Assembly: GCA_028284705.1 (NCBI GenBank) | Contig: JANQRE010000003.1 | Span: 1-39,100, forward strand | Source: Paracoccaceae bacterium | GTDB lineage: Bacteria > Pseudomonadota > Alphaproteobacteria > Rhodobacterales > Rhodobacteraceae | Direction of reading: 5' to 3' | Length of the DNA: 39,100 nt | In this document: positions 16,003 through 23,693 of the stretch, piece after piece | How the letters are laid out: every line of letters begins with the position of its first letter | How positions within the stretch are numbered: position 1 is the first letter of the stretch | The notes under the pieces: model-generated | Seen by the model: only the letters and a program-made list of their open reading frames with translations | Told to the model about the DNA's origin: nothing | The model's database searches: none | Program-made: the position numbers and the translations under genes

Positions 16003-18105
16003 ATGAGCTGGCTGATCAGCCTCCTGCGTGCGCTCCCATCAGCTTTGGCGGACAACGTGTCCGGAGTGGCGCTGATCACCCTTCTGCCCTTCATGTTTTC
16101 GGGCATCGTTTTTGAACCGTTTTTCCCCTCGGCCCTGGAGGCCTTGGTCAATCGCGCACCTGCGGTTTTCACGCCTCCCTTCGCGCTGCTTATGGTGGCG
16201 ATCTGTATCGCAACACTGGTCTTTTCCCGCAACTTCCGCTTCGCGATGTGTGTGCTCTCCGCCCTTATTCTGGCGGCGCTGTCGATCACCTATACCTATC
16301 AAAGCCATGAGCTTCTTGCGGCGTATTCACTTCAAGAGCTTTGGAAAACCCTCTGGATTCTCTATACTTTCACCGGATTTCTGACCTGCATCGTCATTGT
16401 CCGTGAGCCGACAGTGTCGACCATGTTGTTCCGCGGTATTCTCTTTGTGCTGGTCGTCGATCTGGCCACCTGGCTGATCTTCGGCAACGCGCTGCTGAGC
16501 CCGTTTTTCATCGGCTATTTCCCGTCCCATTTCAGCGTTGTCTTCGTGCTGATGATTTTGATGTTCATCCGCACCATCGTAAAATTCTTTCAGGAAAACA
16601 CGCCAGCCCGCGAACAGGTGGCGGAATTCGACGAAGGTTATCTGAAGGCGGTGCGCAAGCGCACGCTGAAGCTCTGGTGGCCAATGCCGTTGCTGTTTCT
16701 CGTCTTCACAGGGATCTACCAATATGTCGGGGATCGGTATCTGCACCGACCCTTGATCCTCTATTTCGACAATTACGAGGCGGTGATAAATTCCGGGCGC
16801 CTGCCGGATGCGCCGGACCTGCGCGACCGCTGCGCCAACCCGGTTGTGCCCCAAGAGGCTGGCGAGATCACTCTTCCCTGTACCGTGGAGGCAGCGGCCA
16901 AGGATCTGACCGCACGTCTGGCGGATCGAAATATCCGCAGCGTGCGCGGGGGGATCGATGCGCAAGTGAACGCCCTCGGCGATAATAACGAGGCGATCAT
17001 CGCCGCCGTTGAGGATCAGATGCCGCGGCGCTTTCCCGGTACAGAGATTACCGAGACCTGTTATCTCCTGAACGTCGGCACCTGCATCCAGAATGGTATC
17101 AAATCGATGATCAACGGCGCCTATCGCTCGGCGCGCGACGGGATGATCGATGATCTGGAGCGCGATCTGGCAAGTGTCGACAAGAGCGCCACCAACTCTG
17201 CCGAGCAGATGAAGCAGAAATACACGGACCGGATGAACGCCTTCGCGGGTCGCACGGAACAGGCGATTGGGTACACCGCGACTGGCATTCGCTTTGCGGG
17301 TTTTCTCGCCTTGGCCTACGGACTTTTGATCCTGGCGAAATCCTACATGATCGTCTTTGCCCGGGTGTTTTTTGCCCGAGTGGCCACCTCTCCAGCGCGC
17401 GAAGCGGTGGGCGCGTCGGAGCGAGCGCGGCGCGGCCAGATCAATGTGCATGGCAGCCAGCTGACGTTGAATGAGAACGGCCAAGGCGGGCGGTTCTATG
17501 TCGCGTTTCGAGCCTGCGGGAACAATGTCGTGGATCGTCGCCGTCTGCCGCAGCCGTCACATCTGATGATCAAGCGGCTGTTTTCGCGGAATCTGGCGAT
17601 GTGCTTGGTGGATTTTGATGCCGAGGAAAGTGTGCCGACCAGTGACATCATCGTCGATCCACCCGCACAGATCACCGAGTGGAAACTGCGCGACGACGAT
17701 GTGGTCTATCTCGATTTCTCCAACGTCATCGCCTTTCAGGATAGCTGCACACTGGGGCGCAGCATCTCGCTGTCTATCGGTGCGCTGATCTTCGGGCGGG
17801 CGATTTATCACTCGGTCTCGGGGCCTGGCTCGATATTCCTGCGCACCGATAGCGATGCGCTGACCGGCTCGATGAAAGGGGCTGACAACGTCATGCAGGC
17901 CTCGAGCCTCGTGGCGTGGCGGCAGAACACCGATTTCCACGTCGTGGCCTCGCTGACGGTGTCCGACACGTTCTTTTCCGGCTTTTCCGTGCGCAAGGCG
18001 GACGAGAAAGCCAATACGGTGGTCTATGACACCAGCCAGGGGCGGCGCGTTGGGGCAGGGCAGGGCATTTTGCGGCTGACGCGTGCGTTTCTGTTGCCGT
18101 TCTGA
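16003..18105 (+). CDS. Large multi-pass membrane protein with AIM24-like C-terminal domain
   Basis: I do not recognise a named family for the whole protein (about 700 residues from ATG 16003). Roughly the first 200 residues hold several hydrophobic helices. A further segment near LLFLVFTGIYQYVG precedes an extracytoplasmic stretch with paired cysteines and an amphipathic region (SARDGMIDDLERDLASVDKS), and one more membrane helix follows near residue 440. The final 200 or so residues are beta-rich. SGPGSIFLRTDSDA there resembles the AIM24/TIGR00266 fold, a loose similarity. Start choice is uncertain: TTG codons at 15949 and 15982 are in frame, and no strong ribosome site marks any of them. A well-formed promoter with an internal palindrome lies upstream. 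It converges on the tmRNA gene. Confidence 0.6.
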   Translation: MSWLISLLRALPSALADNVSGVALITLLPFMFSGIVFEPFFPSALEALVNRAPAVFTPPFALLMVAICIATLVFSRNFRFAMCVLSALILAALSITYTYQSHELLAAYSLQELWKTLWILYTFTGFLTCIVIVREPTVSTMLFRGILFVLVVDLATWLIFGNALLSPFFIGYFPSHFSVVFVLMILMFIRTIVKFFQENTPAREQVAEFDEGYLKAVRKRTLKLWWPMPLLFLVFTGIYQYVGDRYLHRPLILYFDNYEAVINSGRLPDAPDLRDRCANPVVPQEAGEITLPCTVEAAAKDLTARLADRNIRSVRGGIDAQVNALGDNNEAIIAAVEDQMPRRFPGTEITETCYLLNVGTCIQNGIKSMINGAYRSARDGMIDDLERDLASVDKSATNSAEQMKQKYTDRMNAFAGRTEQAIGYTATGIRFAGFLALAYGLLILAKSYMIVFARVFFARVATSPAREAVGASERARRGQINVHGSQLTLNENGQGGRFYVAFRACGNNVVDRRRLPQPSHLMIKRLFSRNLAMCLVDFDAEESVPTSDIIVDPPAQITEWKLRDDDVVYLDFSNVIAFQDSCTLGRSISLSIGALIFGRAIYHSVSGPGSIFLRTDSDALTGSMKGADNVMQASSLVAWRQNTDFHVVASLTVSDTFFSGFSVRKADEKANTVVYDTSQGRRVGAGQGILRLTRAFLLPF

Positions 18106-18120
18106 GAAGGAGAAGGTGCT

Positions 18121-18426
18121 GGCTTCTGTTGCCAGGTGCCAGCGAACCCCGCACTAGGCTGCAAGGCCTAGAGACTTAAGATTTCGGTCTTTCGCACTGC
18201 TTAAGCAGCGAGAGCAACCGGAGCTTTGTTGTCGTTTGCAACTAGCTTAAGTGAACCGATAACGGTGGTATCTCACCGGGACAAAGCTAACCCCTTTAGA
18301 CGTTCGTCGATCCTATTTCGACCCCGTGATCCCCAAACGAAGGATGGTGGTGGAGTCGCCGGGTACCGCCCCCGGGTCCGATCCGCTTATTACGAGCGCG
18401 TTTATGTCCATAGTCCCCGAAGGAAC
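18121..18426 (-). ncRNA. ssrA: tmRNA, two-piece (circularly permuted) alphaproteobacterial type
   Basis: Rescues stalled ribosomes and tags their products for proteolysis. On the minus strand the acceptor piece comes first. It has a T-stem CCGGG/CCCGG around a 7-base loop, then CGACTCC and ACCA ending at 18348. A 22-base intervening segment follows, then the coding piece, which begins GGGGTCG at 18325. GGGGTCG pairs fully with CGACTCC, including the G3-U70 wobble recognised by alanyl-tRNA synthetase. The tag frame at 18239-18201 encodes ANDNKAPVALAA and a stop, inside helix-rich sequence. A hairpin CTAGGC/GCCTAG lies at 18154-18171. The 5' end is set by the promoter at 18433-18460; the 3' end near 18121 is approximate. 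It occupies most of the 478-base gap between its neighbours. Confidence 0.93.
18201..18239 (-). other. tmRNA tag reading frame
   Basis: Twelve codons plus TAA, with resume codon GCA at 18239-18237, encode ANDNKAPVALAA. The first alanine joins the one carried on the tRNA-like end. The terminal LAA is the ClpX recognition signal and the AND-N start fits binding by SspB, whose gene is at 10874-11404. Confidence 0.93.
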
Positions 18427-18432
18427 GCCTCA

Positions 18433-18460
18433 AATATAGGCATGCGGGGAGGTGGCGCAA
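18433..18460 (-). promoter_or_regulatory. Promoter of the tmRNA gene
   Basis: On the minus strand TTGCGC (18460-18455) and TATATT (18438-18433) are 16 bases apart. Transcription would start near 18426, just ahead of the acceptor piece with its GTTCC-TTCG-GGGAC hairpin. Position and quality both fit a strong stable-RNA promoter. Confidence 0.65.
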
Positions 18461-18470
18461 GATGTTCCCC

Positions 18471-18502
18471 GCGAAATGACCAAGGAATCCTTGCCATTTC
18501 GC
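18471..18502. promoter_or_regulatory. Long imperfect dyad between ssrA and the VWA-Hint gene
   Basis: Nested inverted repeats: outer arms GCGAAATG / CATTTCGC and inner arms CAAGGA / TCCTTG around a single A. Only the AC and C linkers between the arms break symmetry. It lies 45-75 bases upstream of the tmRNA start and about 80 bases upstream of the plus-strand VWA gene. It could be a bidirectional protein-binding site or a transcribed hairpin in the VWA leader. Confidence 0.45.
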
Positions 18503-18583
18503 CGCAGGTCTGACTAACTGCCTAGCTGCGATTATGCGCTGCATTAGCGGCGTATTTGGAAACAATCCGGGGGATATTTCGCT

Positions 18584-20140
18584 ATGAGTTCCACAGGCGA
18601 GACACAGACGCTCAGCGCCAGTGATACCATTGGCGGGCTCGACGTCGCCCTGACCGCGGAATTGCCAACCTTCGCGACCGAAGAGTTCATGGTGACCGCG
18701 GATATCACCCAAAGTGAGCTTAGCCAGGACATCAATGTGGCTCTGGTGCTCGATACTTCGGGCTCCACGGGTGGCAACTCAGGCTCGGATGTCGATGGCG
18801 ATGGCGACAACGACACATTCCTCGAAGCACAGCAATTCGCGGCCAAGGCGCTGTTTCAACAGCTCCTGGATGCTGGCTACAATCCTGAAGATGTGACCGT
18901 GACGTTGATCGAATATAACGGGTCGGCCTCCACGGTGGGCAATTTCACGCTGTCTGACCAAAGCGCCTTCGACGATGCGGTTGATGACCTCGATGACGGT
19001 GGTTTCACCAATTTCGACGACGCGCTGGACGAAGTGATTGACCAATGGGCCGCGACGACGACCGATGGCAATGCGGATGACAGCCCGGAAAGCGAAGTGA
19101 CGGCGAATGACAGCAACTTCGTGCTGTTCCTCTCTGACGGATTTCCCAACCAGGGCGGGACGAATTTCGCGGATGAAGTTGCGACGCTCGAGAACGACTA
19201 CAACGCGTCGATCACGGCGATCGGTGTCGGTGCCAATTCCAGCCTGACCCAGTTGAACAATCTGGATAACACAGGCGGCGCGGAACAAGTGACCGATGCC
19301 AGCCAGTTGGCCGATATCATTGGTGCACCGCCACCGCTGCCGGAACTGCAGCAGGTTGAGATTGTCGTGGATGGCGAAGTGCTTGCGGTCTTCCCGCCGA
19401 GCGCACTGATCGAGACACCCTTTGGCTACCGCCTCGATTGCGAGACGATCACCGGCTACGACTACCAGCTTGGTGAAGACCTGGAGGTCGAAGTGCGTGC
19501 GGTGTTTGAGCCGGGTGGCGATATCCTGACCGTTGGCACCATTCAGATCCCGCAAGTGCCGTGCTTCGTGCTCGGCACACTGATCCTCACACCGCTGGGC
19601 TATGTGCCGATTGAGAGCCTGAAGATCGGGTCACGTGTCGTGACGCGGGACCATGGCACGCAAGTTGTGCGCTGGATTGGCCAATCGACGATTTCCTCCG
19701 AGATGCTGAACGCGCATCCCGAACTGCGCCCGGTGAAAATTGCCAAAGGCGCATTGGGCGACGGTGCCCCGCTGCAAGACCTCTACGTGTCTCGCCAGCA
19801 TCGCATTCTGGTGCGCGACTGGCGGGCGGAGGTGATGTTCGGTGCGGAAGAGGGCGTGTTGAGCCCTGCCGCCTCGCTGATCAATGACAAGACGATTGTC
19901 ACCGATCATGCCTCAGATGAGGTCACCTATGTGCATGTCGCCTTCGACAATCACGAAGTGCTCTATGCAGATGGGGTCGAGGCGGAAAGCTTCCACCCGG
20001 CCTCGGAGATGGTGGCTGGCATGACGCCAGCGCAACGCGCAGAACTTCTGGCGATTTTCCCGGAACTGGAACTGCCGATGTCGCGGGCGTTTGAATCCGC
20101 CCGGATCGAGTTGAAAATGCGCGAGGGTGGGGTCCTTTAG
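18584..20140 (+). CDS. VWA domain protein with C-terminal Hint domain
   Basis: A 518-residue acidic protein, probably secreted. The von Willebrand A domain (about residues 45-250) has a complete MIDAS start, Asp57-Thr-Ser59-Gly-Ser61, and a later LFLSDG. A calcium-loop-like insert DVDGDGDND (69-77) sits after the MIDAS. From Cys327 (CFVLGTLI) a Hint_2 domain of hedgehog/intein type follows, with RTV-like strand SRVVTRDHG, SRQHRILV, and NHEVLYADGVEAESFHP near the end. Hint_2 modules are abundant in Rhodobacterales extracellular proteins and are thought to self-process at the N-terminal cysteine. There is no Sec signal; type I secretion is likely but its genes are not here. The start ATG follows a GGGGGA ribosome site. 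Confidence 0.88.
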   Translation: MSSTGETQTLSASDTIGGLDVALTAELPTFATEEFMVTADITQSELSQDINVALVLDTSGSTGGNSGSDVDGDGDNDTFLEAQQFAAKALFQQLLDAGYNPEDVTVTLIEYNGSASTVGNFTLSDQSAFDDAVDDLDDGGFTNFDDALDEVIDQWAATTTDGNADDSPESEVTANDSNFVLFLSDGFPNQGGTNFADEVATLENDYNASITAIGVGANSSLTQLNNLDNTGGAEQVTDASQLADIIGAPPPLPELQQVEIVVDGEVLAVFPPSALIETPFGYRLDCETITGYDYQLGEDLEVEVRAVFEPGGDILTVGTIQIPQVPCFVLGTLILTPLGYVPIESLKIGSRVVTRDHGTQVVRWIGQSTISSEMLNAHPELRPVKIAKGALGDGAPLQDLYVSRQHRILVRDWRAEVMFGAEEGVLSPAASLINDKTIVTDHASDEVTYVHVAFDNHEVLYADGVEAESFHPASEMVAGMTPAQRAELLAIFPELELPMSRAFESARIELKMREGGVL

Positions 20141-20153
20141 GGCCCCCCTCCGC

Positions 20154-20828
20154 TCACACCACCCAAAGCTTGTCGTAAAGCACGATCAGAAGCGGCACCG
20201 GCAGGACCGCGATCAGGGTCGTGAGCAGGAATTTCCCCGGCGAAAACAGACGGCTGAGCCCTGCTGTTAAAGCAATTCCCCCACCGCCGCCGATCACCAC
20301 ATTGCCCGGCAGGTTCATTGCAAGCGCCAGCGCCACGTAACGATATCGAATGACCGTCGGCAGGCCCGGCACGTGCAGGATCTTTCTCAACGCCCGCGCG
20401 CGACCGGCTGGTGGCAGGGTTTCAAAGCGTGCGCTGAGCTCTGCAGCTCGGGTCAACCCGACCCAGGCCAATGCCCGTGCAATGACGGCTTCGGGCACCA
20501 AACGGCCAATGGCGAAGGCGAGACAGAGGCTCAGCACGGTCGCGAGATAGACCAGCGGGGCCAGTTCCGCGCCGCCGAGTGTCAGAAGGATCATGCCGAT
20601 CTCTGCACCCGGCACGAAAGGGACAGCCAGCAGCATGATATAAAGAACCAGTGCCAGCGCGATCATGAGATTCATCGTTCCGGGATCGATCGGCTCAGAC
20701 GGTGCGAGGCGCTCCAGCAAGGGAGCGATGAGCGCATTGCCAAGTAGCACAAGGCCCGCAATGACGAGCGCACTCACAACCAGGCGCAGCCAAATCGGCG
20801 CGCGCGTTACCCTTTCCTGGACTGACAT
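20154..20828 (-). CDS. VTT/DedA-like integral membrane protein
   Basis: A 224-residue protein with about five hydrophobic segments. A buried loop FVPGAEIGMILLTLGG and a second, LPGNVVIGGGGGIAL, resemble the paired re-entrant glycine/proline loops of the VTT (DedA/TVP38) family, whose members move lipids across membranes. The match is by eye only, so the family call is tentative. It converges with the VWA-Hint gene (13 bases apart) and lies downstream of the binding-protein gene, beyond a hairpin terminator, so it is probably transcribed separately. Confidence 0.6.
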   Translation of the reverse strand: MSVQERVTRAPIWLRLVVSALVIAGLVLLGNALIAPLLERLAPSEPIDPGTMNLMIALALVLYIMLLAVPFVPGAEIGMILLTLGGAELAPLVYLATVLSLCLAFAIGRLVPEAVIARALAWVGLTRAAELSARFETLPPAGRARALRKILHVPGLPTVIRYRYVALALAMNLPGNVVIGGGGGIALTAGLSRLFSPGKFLLTTLIAVLPVPLLIVLYDKLWVV

Positions 20829-20891
20829 GCGGCGATGCTTTCAGCCCCGGGGCAGTGGCGCAAGAGGATTGCGCTTTTGTGATCGCAAGTG

Positions 20892-20923
20892 AAAGGGCCG
20901 CCCCGGCGCCAGGACGGCCCTTT
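20892..20923 (-). terminator. Hairpin terminator after the binding-protein gene
   Basis: Nine-base perfect stem AAAGGGCCG / CGGCCCTTT with a 14-base GC-rich loop, 24 bases past the stop of the minus-strand binding-protein gene. The stem ends in CCCTTT, but there is little further T tract, so termination strength is uncertain. Confidence 0.6.
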
Positions 20924-20947
20924 GTCGATTGACCCTGTGAAGAGGGA

Positions 20948-21997
20948 TCAGAACCCGGCTTTGATCCGCTCGAACTCCTTGATCATCATCTCGCGCAGGG
21001 CGTTGTCCATGGGAAGCTGCGCCAGTTGTGGGGCGGAGATGTCGTTGAGGCCGACGCCCGTCAGCGTCTCCTCCCCAAAGCCCTGCATCGCCGCAGTGTT
21101 GGAGTGGCCATAGCCCCATTCATTGACGATGTAATCGGCCGTTTCCTGGCTGAGGAAGCTTTGGATGAAATCATGCGCTTTGTCTTCGGAGCCCGGGCCA
21201 TCCACGAGGTTTACATAACCGCAGAACCAGCTGGAGGAGCCTTCCTTGGCCTCCCGCTCGAAGGCGATGTTGAACCCATCTGATTGCATCTGCACCGGCG
21301 TTTCGTTCCAGGACCAAGCGACAAGCACCTCGCCGGTGGCCATCAGCTGTGCGAGTTCGGCCCCATCGGCCCAATAGGCGCGGTTGTTGGCATGGGCCTG
21401 GCGCATCCAGTCGGAGGCAGCCTTGAAGTCCTCCTCGGTGGCCTTGGTCCAGTCGGACACACCGGTGGCGAGATAGGCCAGCGCATAGGCGTCATCCACG
21501 TTGTCGGGCAGCGAGATGCGACCGGCCATTTGCGGATCGACGAAGATGTCGAGCGAGGCGACCTGATCCTCGGTGATCTTGTCAGCGTTGTAGGCAATCC
21601 CGGTCATGCCCAGATCGGCGGGGATGAAATAGACCGCGCCGTCGCGCACGAAGATCGGGTCATTTTTATAGATATCCGCGACCGTTTCGTAGGACGGGAT
21701 TTTCGAGATGTCCCAGGGCTCGATCAGCCCGGCCTGATACCACTTATCGACAGATTGAGAACAGGGGTGGGCGACATCCGCTTTGAAGCCGGAGCGCAGC
21801 TTCTGGAACGCCTCTTCCTCTTCCCCGAAGAAGGCGTAGGTCGGGCCTTGCCCATGCTTTTCGGCATATTTGATGAAGAAGCCCTCTTCCTCGTAGCCGG
21901 ACCAGTCAAAGACCAAGAGTTCGGAATCCTGAGCCGTGGCGGTTGTGGCGAGCGCAGCAAGAGCCGCCGTGCCGAAAAGGCGCGTGAAATTGTTCAT
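20948..21997 (-). CDS. ABC transporter substrate-binding protein, spermidine/putrescine (PotD/PotF) type
   Basis: A 349-residue periplasmic binding protein of the polyamine family. A Sec signal peptide (MNNFTRLFGTAALAALATTA) ends near Ala-Gln at 21-23. The mature protein begins with LLVFDWSGYEEEGF, the typical first strand, followed by DVAHPCSQSVDKWYQAGLIEPWD, FIPADLGMTGIAYN and VAWSWNETP. The family binds putrescine, spermidine or related amines. No permease or ATPase genes flank it, so it is an orphan subunit here and would need components encoded elsewhere. A ribosome site GGGAG precedes the ATG. The GntR gene is 83 bases upstream on the same strand. Confidence 0.9.
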   Translation of the reverse strand: MNNFTRLFGTAALAALATTATAQDSELLVFDWSGYEEEGFFIKYAEKHGQGPTYAFFGEEEEAFQKLRSGFKADVAHPCSQSVDKWYQAGLIEPWDISKIPSYETVADIYKNDPIFVRDGAVYFIPADLGMTGIAYNADKITEDQVASLDIFVDPQMAGRISLPDNVDDAYALAYLATGVSDWTKATEEDFKAASDWMRQAHANNRAYWADGAELAQLMATGEVLVAWSWNETPVQMQSDGFNIAFEREAKEGSSSWFCGYVNLVDGPGSEDKAHDFIQSFLSQETADYIVNEWGYGHSNTAAMQGFGEETLTGVGLNDISAPQLAQLPMDNALREMMIKEFERIKAGF

Positions 21998-22080
21998 GAG
22001 TGTCTCCCAGGCAGTAGTGTTCTTCCGTGTTCCAACGCGAAAGGCTAGGGCAGGTTGCCCGTTCCGACAAGCGAATTTGC

Positions 22081-22809
22081 TTAAGTCCGGGCGCGGGCGG
22101 CCATCACATCTTCCGCAAGCTGAAGCGTATAGCGTTCCAAGGCGCTGAGTTGCGTTTCGCAGGCAGGTGCATCCCGCGTCTCAAGCGCATCGGCGATAGC
22201 GGTGTGCAGGCGAATGATCTCTTCGCGGGACCGCGCGGTGAAGGTGATCATGTTCATGAGCGGCTGCATCGCCTCGACGGCGCCGGCGAGTTGGTAGGCG
22301 AGCACCGGGTTGCCCGCCGCATCGACGAGCGCGCGGTGGAAGGTGACGTCGGAGGCGCAGAATGCCTCGTCACTGAGGCCCGGCTGACCCTGACGGTGAA
22401 TCTCGGCGCGCATGGTGGCGAGGTGATCGGGTTCGCGCCGCTCTGTGGAAAGAGGCGCACAGGCGCGCTCCATCGCGTAGCGGGCTTCACAGGCGGTCGC
22501 GAAGCTGACGGCATTCATACTGAGAAGCAGCGTCGAGGTTGTGATCTGCTGGCCATAGGCGTCTTCGAACCGCAGGCGGTTCACGAAAGCGCCACCCGTT
22601 GCGCCGCGTTGCGTGCGAATGAGCGATTGCGCGGCGAGGCGTTTTAGGGCTTCGCGCACGGTGGGGCGGGAGACGTCGAATTGCTCGGCAAGCTCTGCCT
22701 CGGAGGGCAGCCGTTCATCCACAATCAATTCGCCCGAAATAATCGCGTCACGGATCGCCGTTGCGATTTGTGCCGAGAGGTCGGTCGATTTCTGCGCTTT
22801 TGTCTTCAT
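22081..22809 (-). CDS. GntR-family regulator, FadR/FCD subfamily
   Basis: A 242-residue repressor type. The winged helix (about residues 12-78) has the GntR signature LPSEAELAEQFDVSRPTVREAL. The C-terminal FCD helical domain follows, with FHRALVDAAGNP and RLHTAIADAL supplying histidines usual for metal-assisted effector binding. It is divergent from the DUF2182-dmdA-acuI operon, and the 73-base gap holds a perfect FadR-type operator. It therefore probably represses that operon and itself; the effector may be a DMSP catabolite such as acryloyl-CoA, which is inference. A GntR gene beside dmdA is a pattern I recall from other roseobacters. Confidence 0.9.
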   Translation of the reverse strand: MKTKAQKSTDLSAQIATAIRDAIISGELIVDERLPSEAELAEQFDVSRPTVREALKRLAAQSLIRTQRGATGGAFVNRLRFEDAYGQQITTSTLLLSMNAVSFATACEARYAMERACAPLSTERREPDHLATMRAEIHRQGQPGLSDEAFCASDVTFHRALVDAAGNPVLAYQLAGAVEAMQPLMNMITFTARSREEIIRLHTAIADALETRDAPACETQLSALERYTLQLAEDVMAARART

Positions 22810-22818
22810 CCCCGTGCC

Positions 22819-22843
22819 TTTTTAATTGTCAGACAATTAAAAA
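22819..22843. promoter_or_regulatory. Operator for the GntR regulator
   Basis: A 25-base perfect palindrome: 12-base arms (TTTTTAATTGTC and its complement) around a central A. Its core TTGTCAGACAA matches the FadR-subfamily consensus TNGTNNNACNA exactly. It begins 10 bases upstream of the GntR start and 40 bases before the DUF2182 start, so it can control both directions. Confidence 0.85.
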
Positions 22844-22882
22844 CCTGACATTCCGAATACACTATCTGAGTCGGAGAAACCA

Positions 22883-23692
22883 GTGTCTGGCCTCATAAGA
22901 TCTGCGCTTTGGCTGAGCTTTTTCGCCGCGATATTAGCGGCTTGGTGGGTCATGTTCTCCATGGCGCGCATGATGGGGCTGGACTGGATCGGCCGTCCAC
23001 AAGCGATGATGCCGATGGAGGGCATGTCATCGGAAATGTCGGGCATGTCAGGCGGCATGGACGGGATGATGGAGATGACCACATTCCCCGTCCTGTTCCC
23101 GATGTGGGCGATCATGATGGCGGCGATGATGCTGCCGACCATGGTGCCGACCTTGCGCTCTTATGAAGACCTGATGGTCAGCGCGAACGGGACACGCGCC
23201 GGATGGGTCGGGGTTCTCTTGGGCTATTTCGTGGTCTGGGTGGCCTTTGCGGCGCTGATCACCGTGGCGCAGATGGGGCTGCTGGCCTCCGGTCTCATCG
23301 ACATGATGGGCATCTCGACGACGCTCTGGTTCGCGGCCGCTCTGCTGATCGTCGTCGGCGCCTTCCAGTTCACCCGTACCAAGGAGATTTGTCACGGCGT
23401 CTGTCATTCGCCGATGACCTATTTTCTCGGCCATTGGCGCACCGGGTTTGCCGGTGGTGTCCGCATGGGGCTGGGGCTTGGCGCGTTCTGCGTGGGCTGT
23501 TGCTGGGGGTTCATGGCGCTGGGCTTTGTCGGCGGGGTGATGAGCCTCTTGTGGATGGGGCTCGCAACCCTCTTTATGGTGATCGAGAAATTGCCGCAGA
23601 TCGGGCATTATGTGACAAAACCGGCCGGGGTCCTGCTGATCCTCGCCGGTATGGGCGTGGCGGGCTATGCCGTGCTTGGGACGGGAGGATAA
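22883..23692 (+). CDS. DUF2182 family membrane protein with methionine-rich loop
   Basis: A 269-residue inner-membrane protein, annotated in the family as a predicted metal-binding membrane protein. About seven hydrophobic segments are visible. Between the first two lies a loop (residues 42-65) with 10 methionines in 24 residues (MMPMEGMSSEMSGMSGGMDG onward), a composition known from copper-handling proteins. Later features are HGVCH and FCVGCCWGF in or near membrane helices. GTG start at 22883 with CGGAG ahead. First gene of the operon leading to dmdA; only one base separates it from the DUF1326 gene. Function is unproven; metal trafficking is the simplest reading. Confidence 0.85.
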   Translation: MSGLIRSALWLSFFAAILAAWWVMFSMARMMGLDWIGRPQAMMPMEGMSSEMSGMSGGMDGMMEMTTFPVLFPMWAIMMAAMMLPTMVPTLRSYEDLMVSANGTRAGWVGVLLGYFVVWVAFAALITVAQMGLLASGLIDMMGISTTLWFAAALLIVVGAFQFTRTKEICHGVCHSPMTYFLGHWRTGFAGGVRMGLGLGAFCVGCCWGFMALGFVGGVMSLLWMGLATLFMVIEKLPQIGHYVTKPAGVLLILAGMGVAGYAVLGTGG

Positions 23693-23693
23693 G

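Noticed and set aside
16327-17484. Long minus-strand open frame opposite the large membrane protein
   Set aside because: Antisense shadow rich in Arg, His and Gln; the plus-strand frame has clear membrane helices and a promoter.
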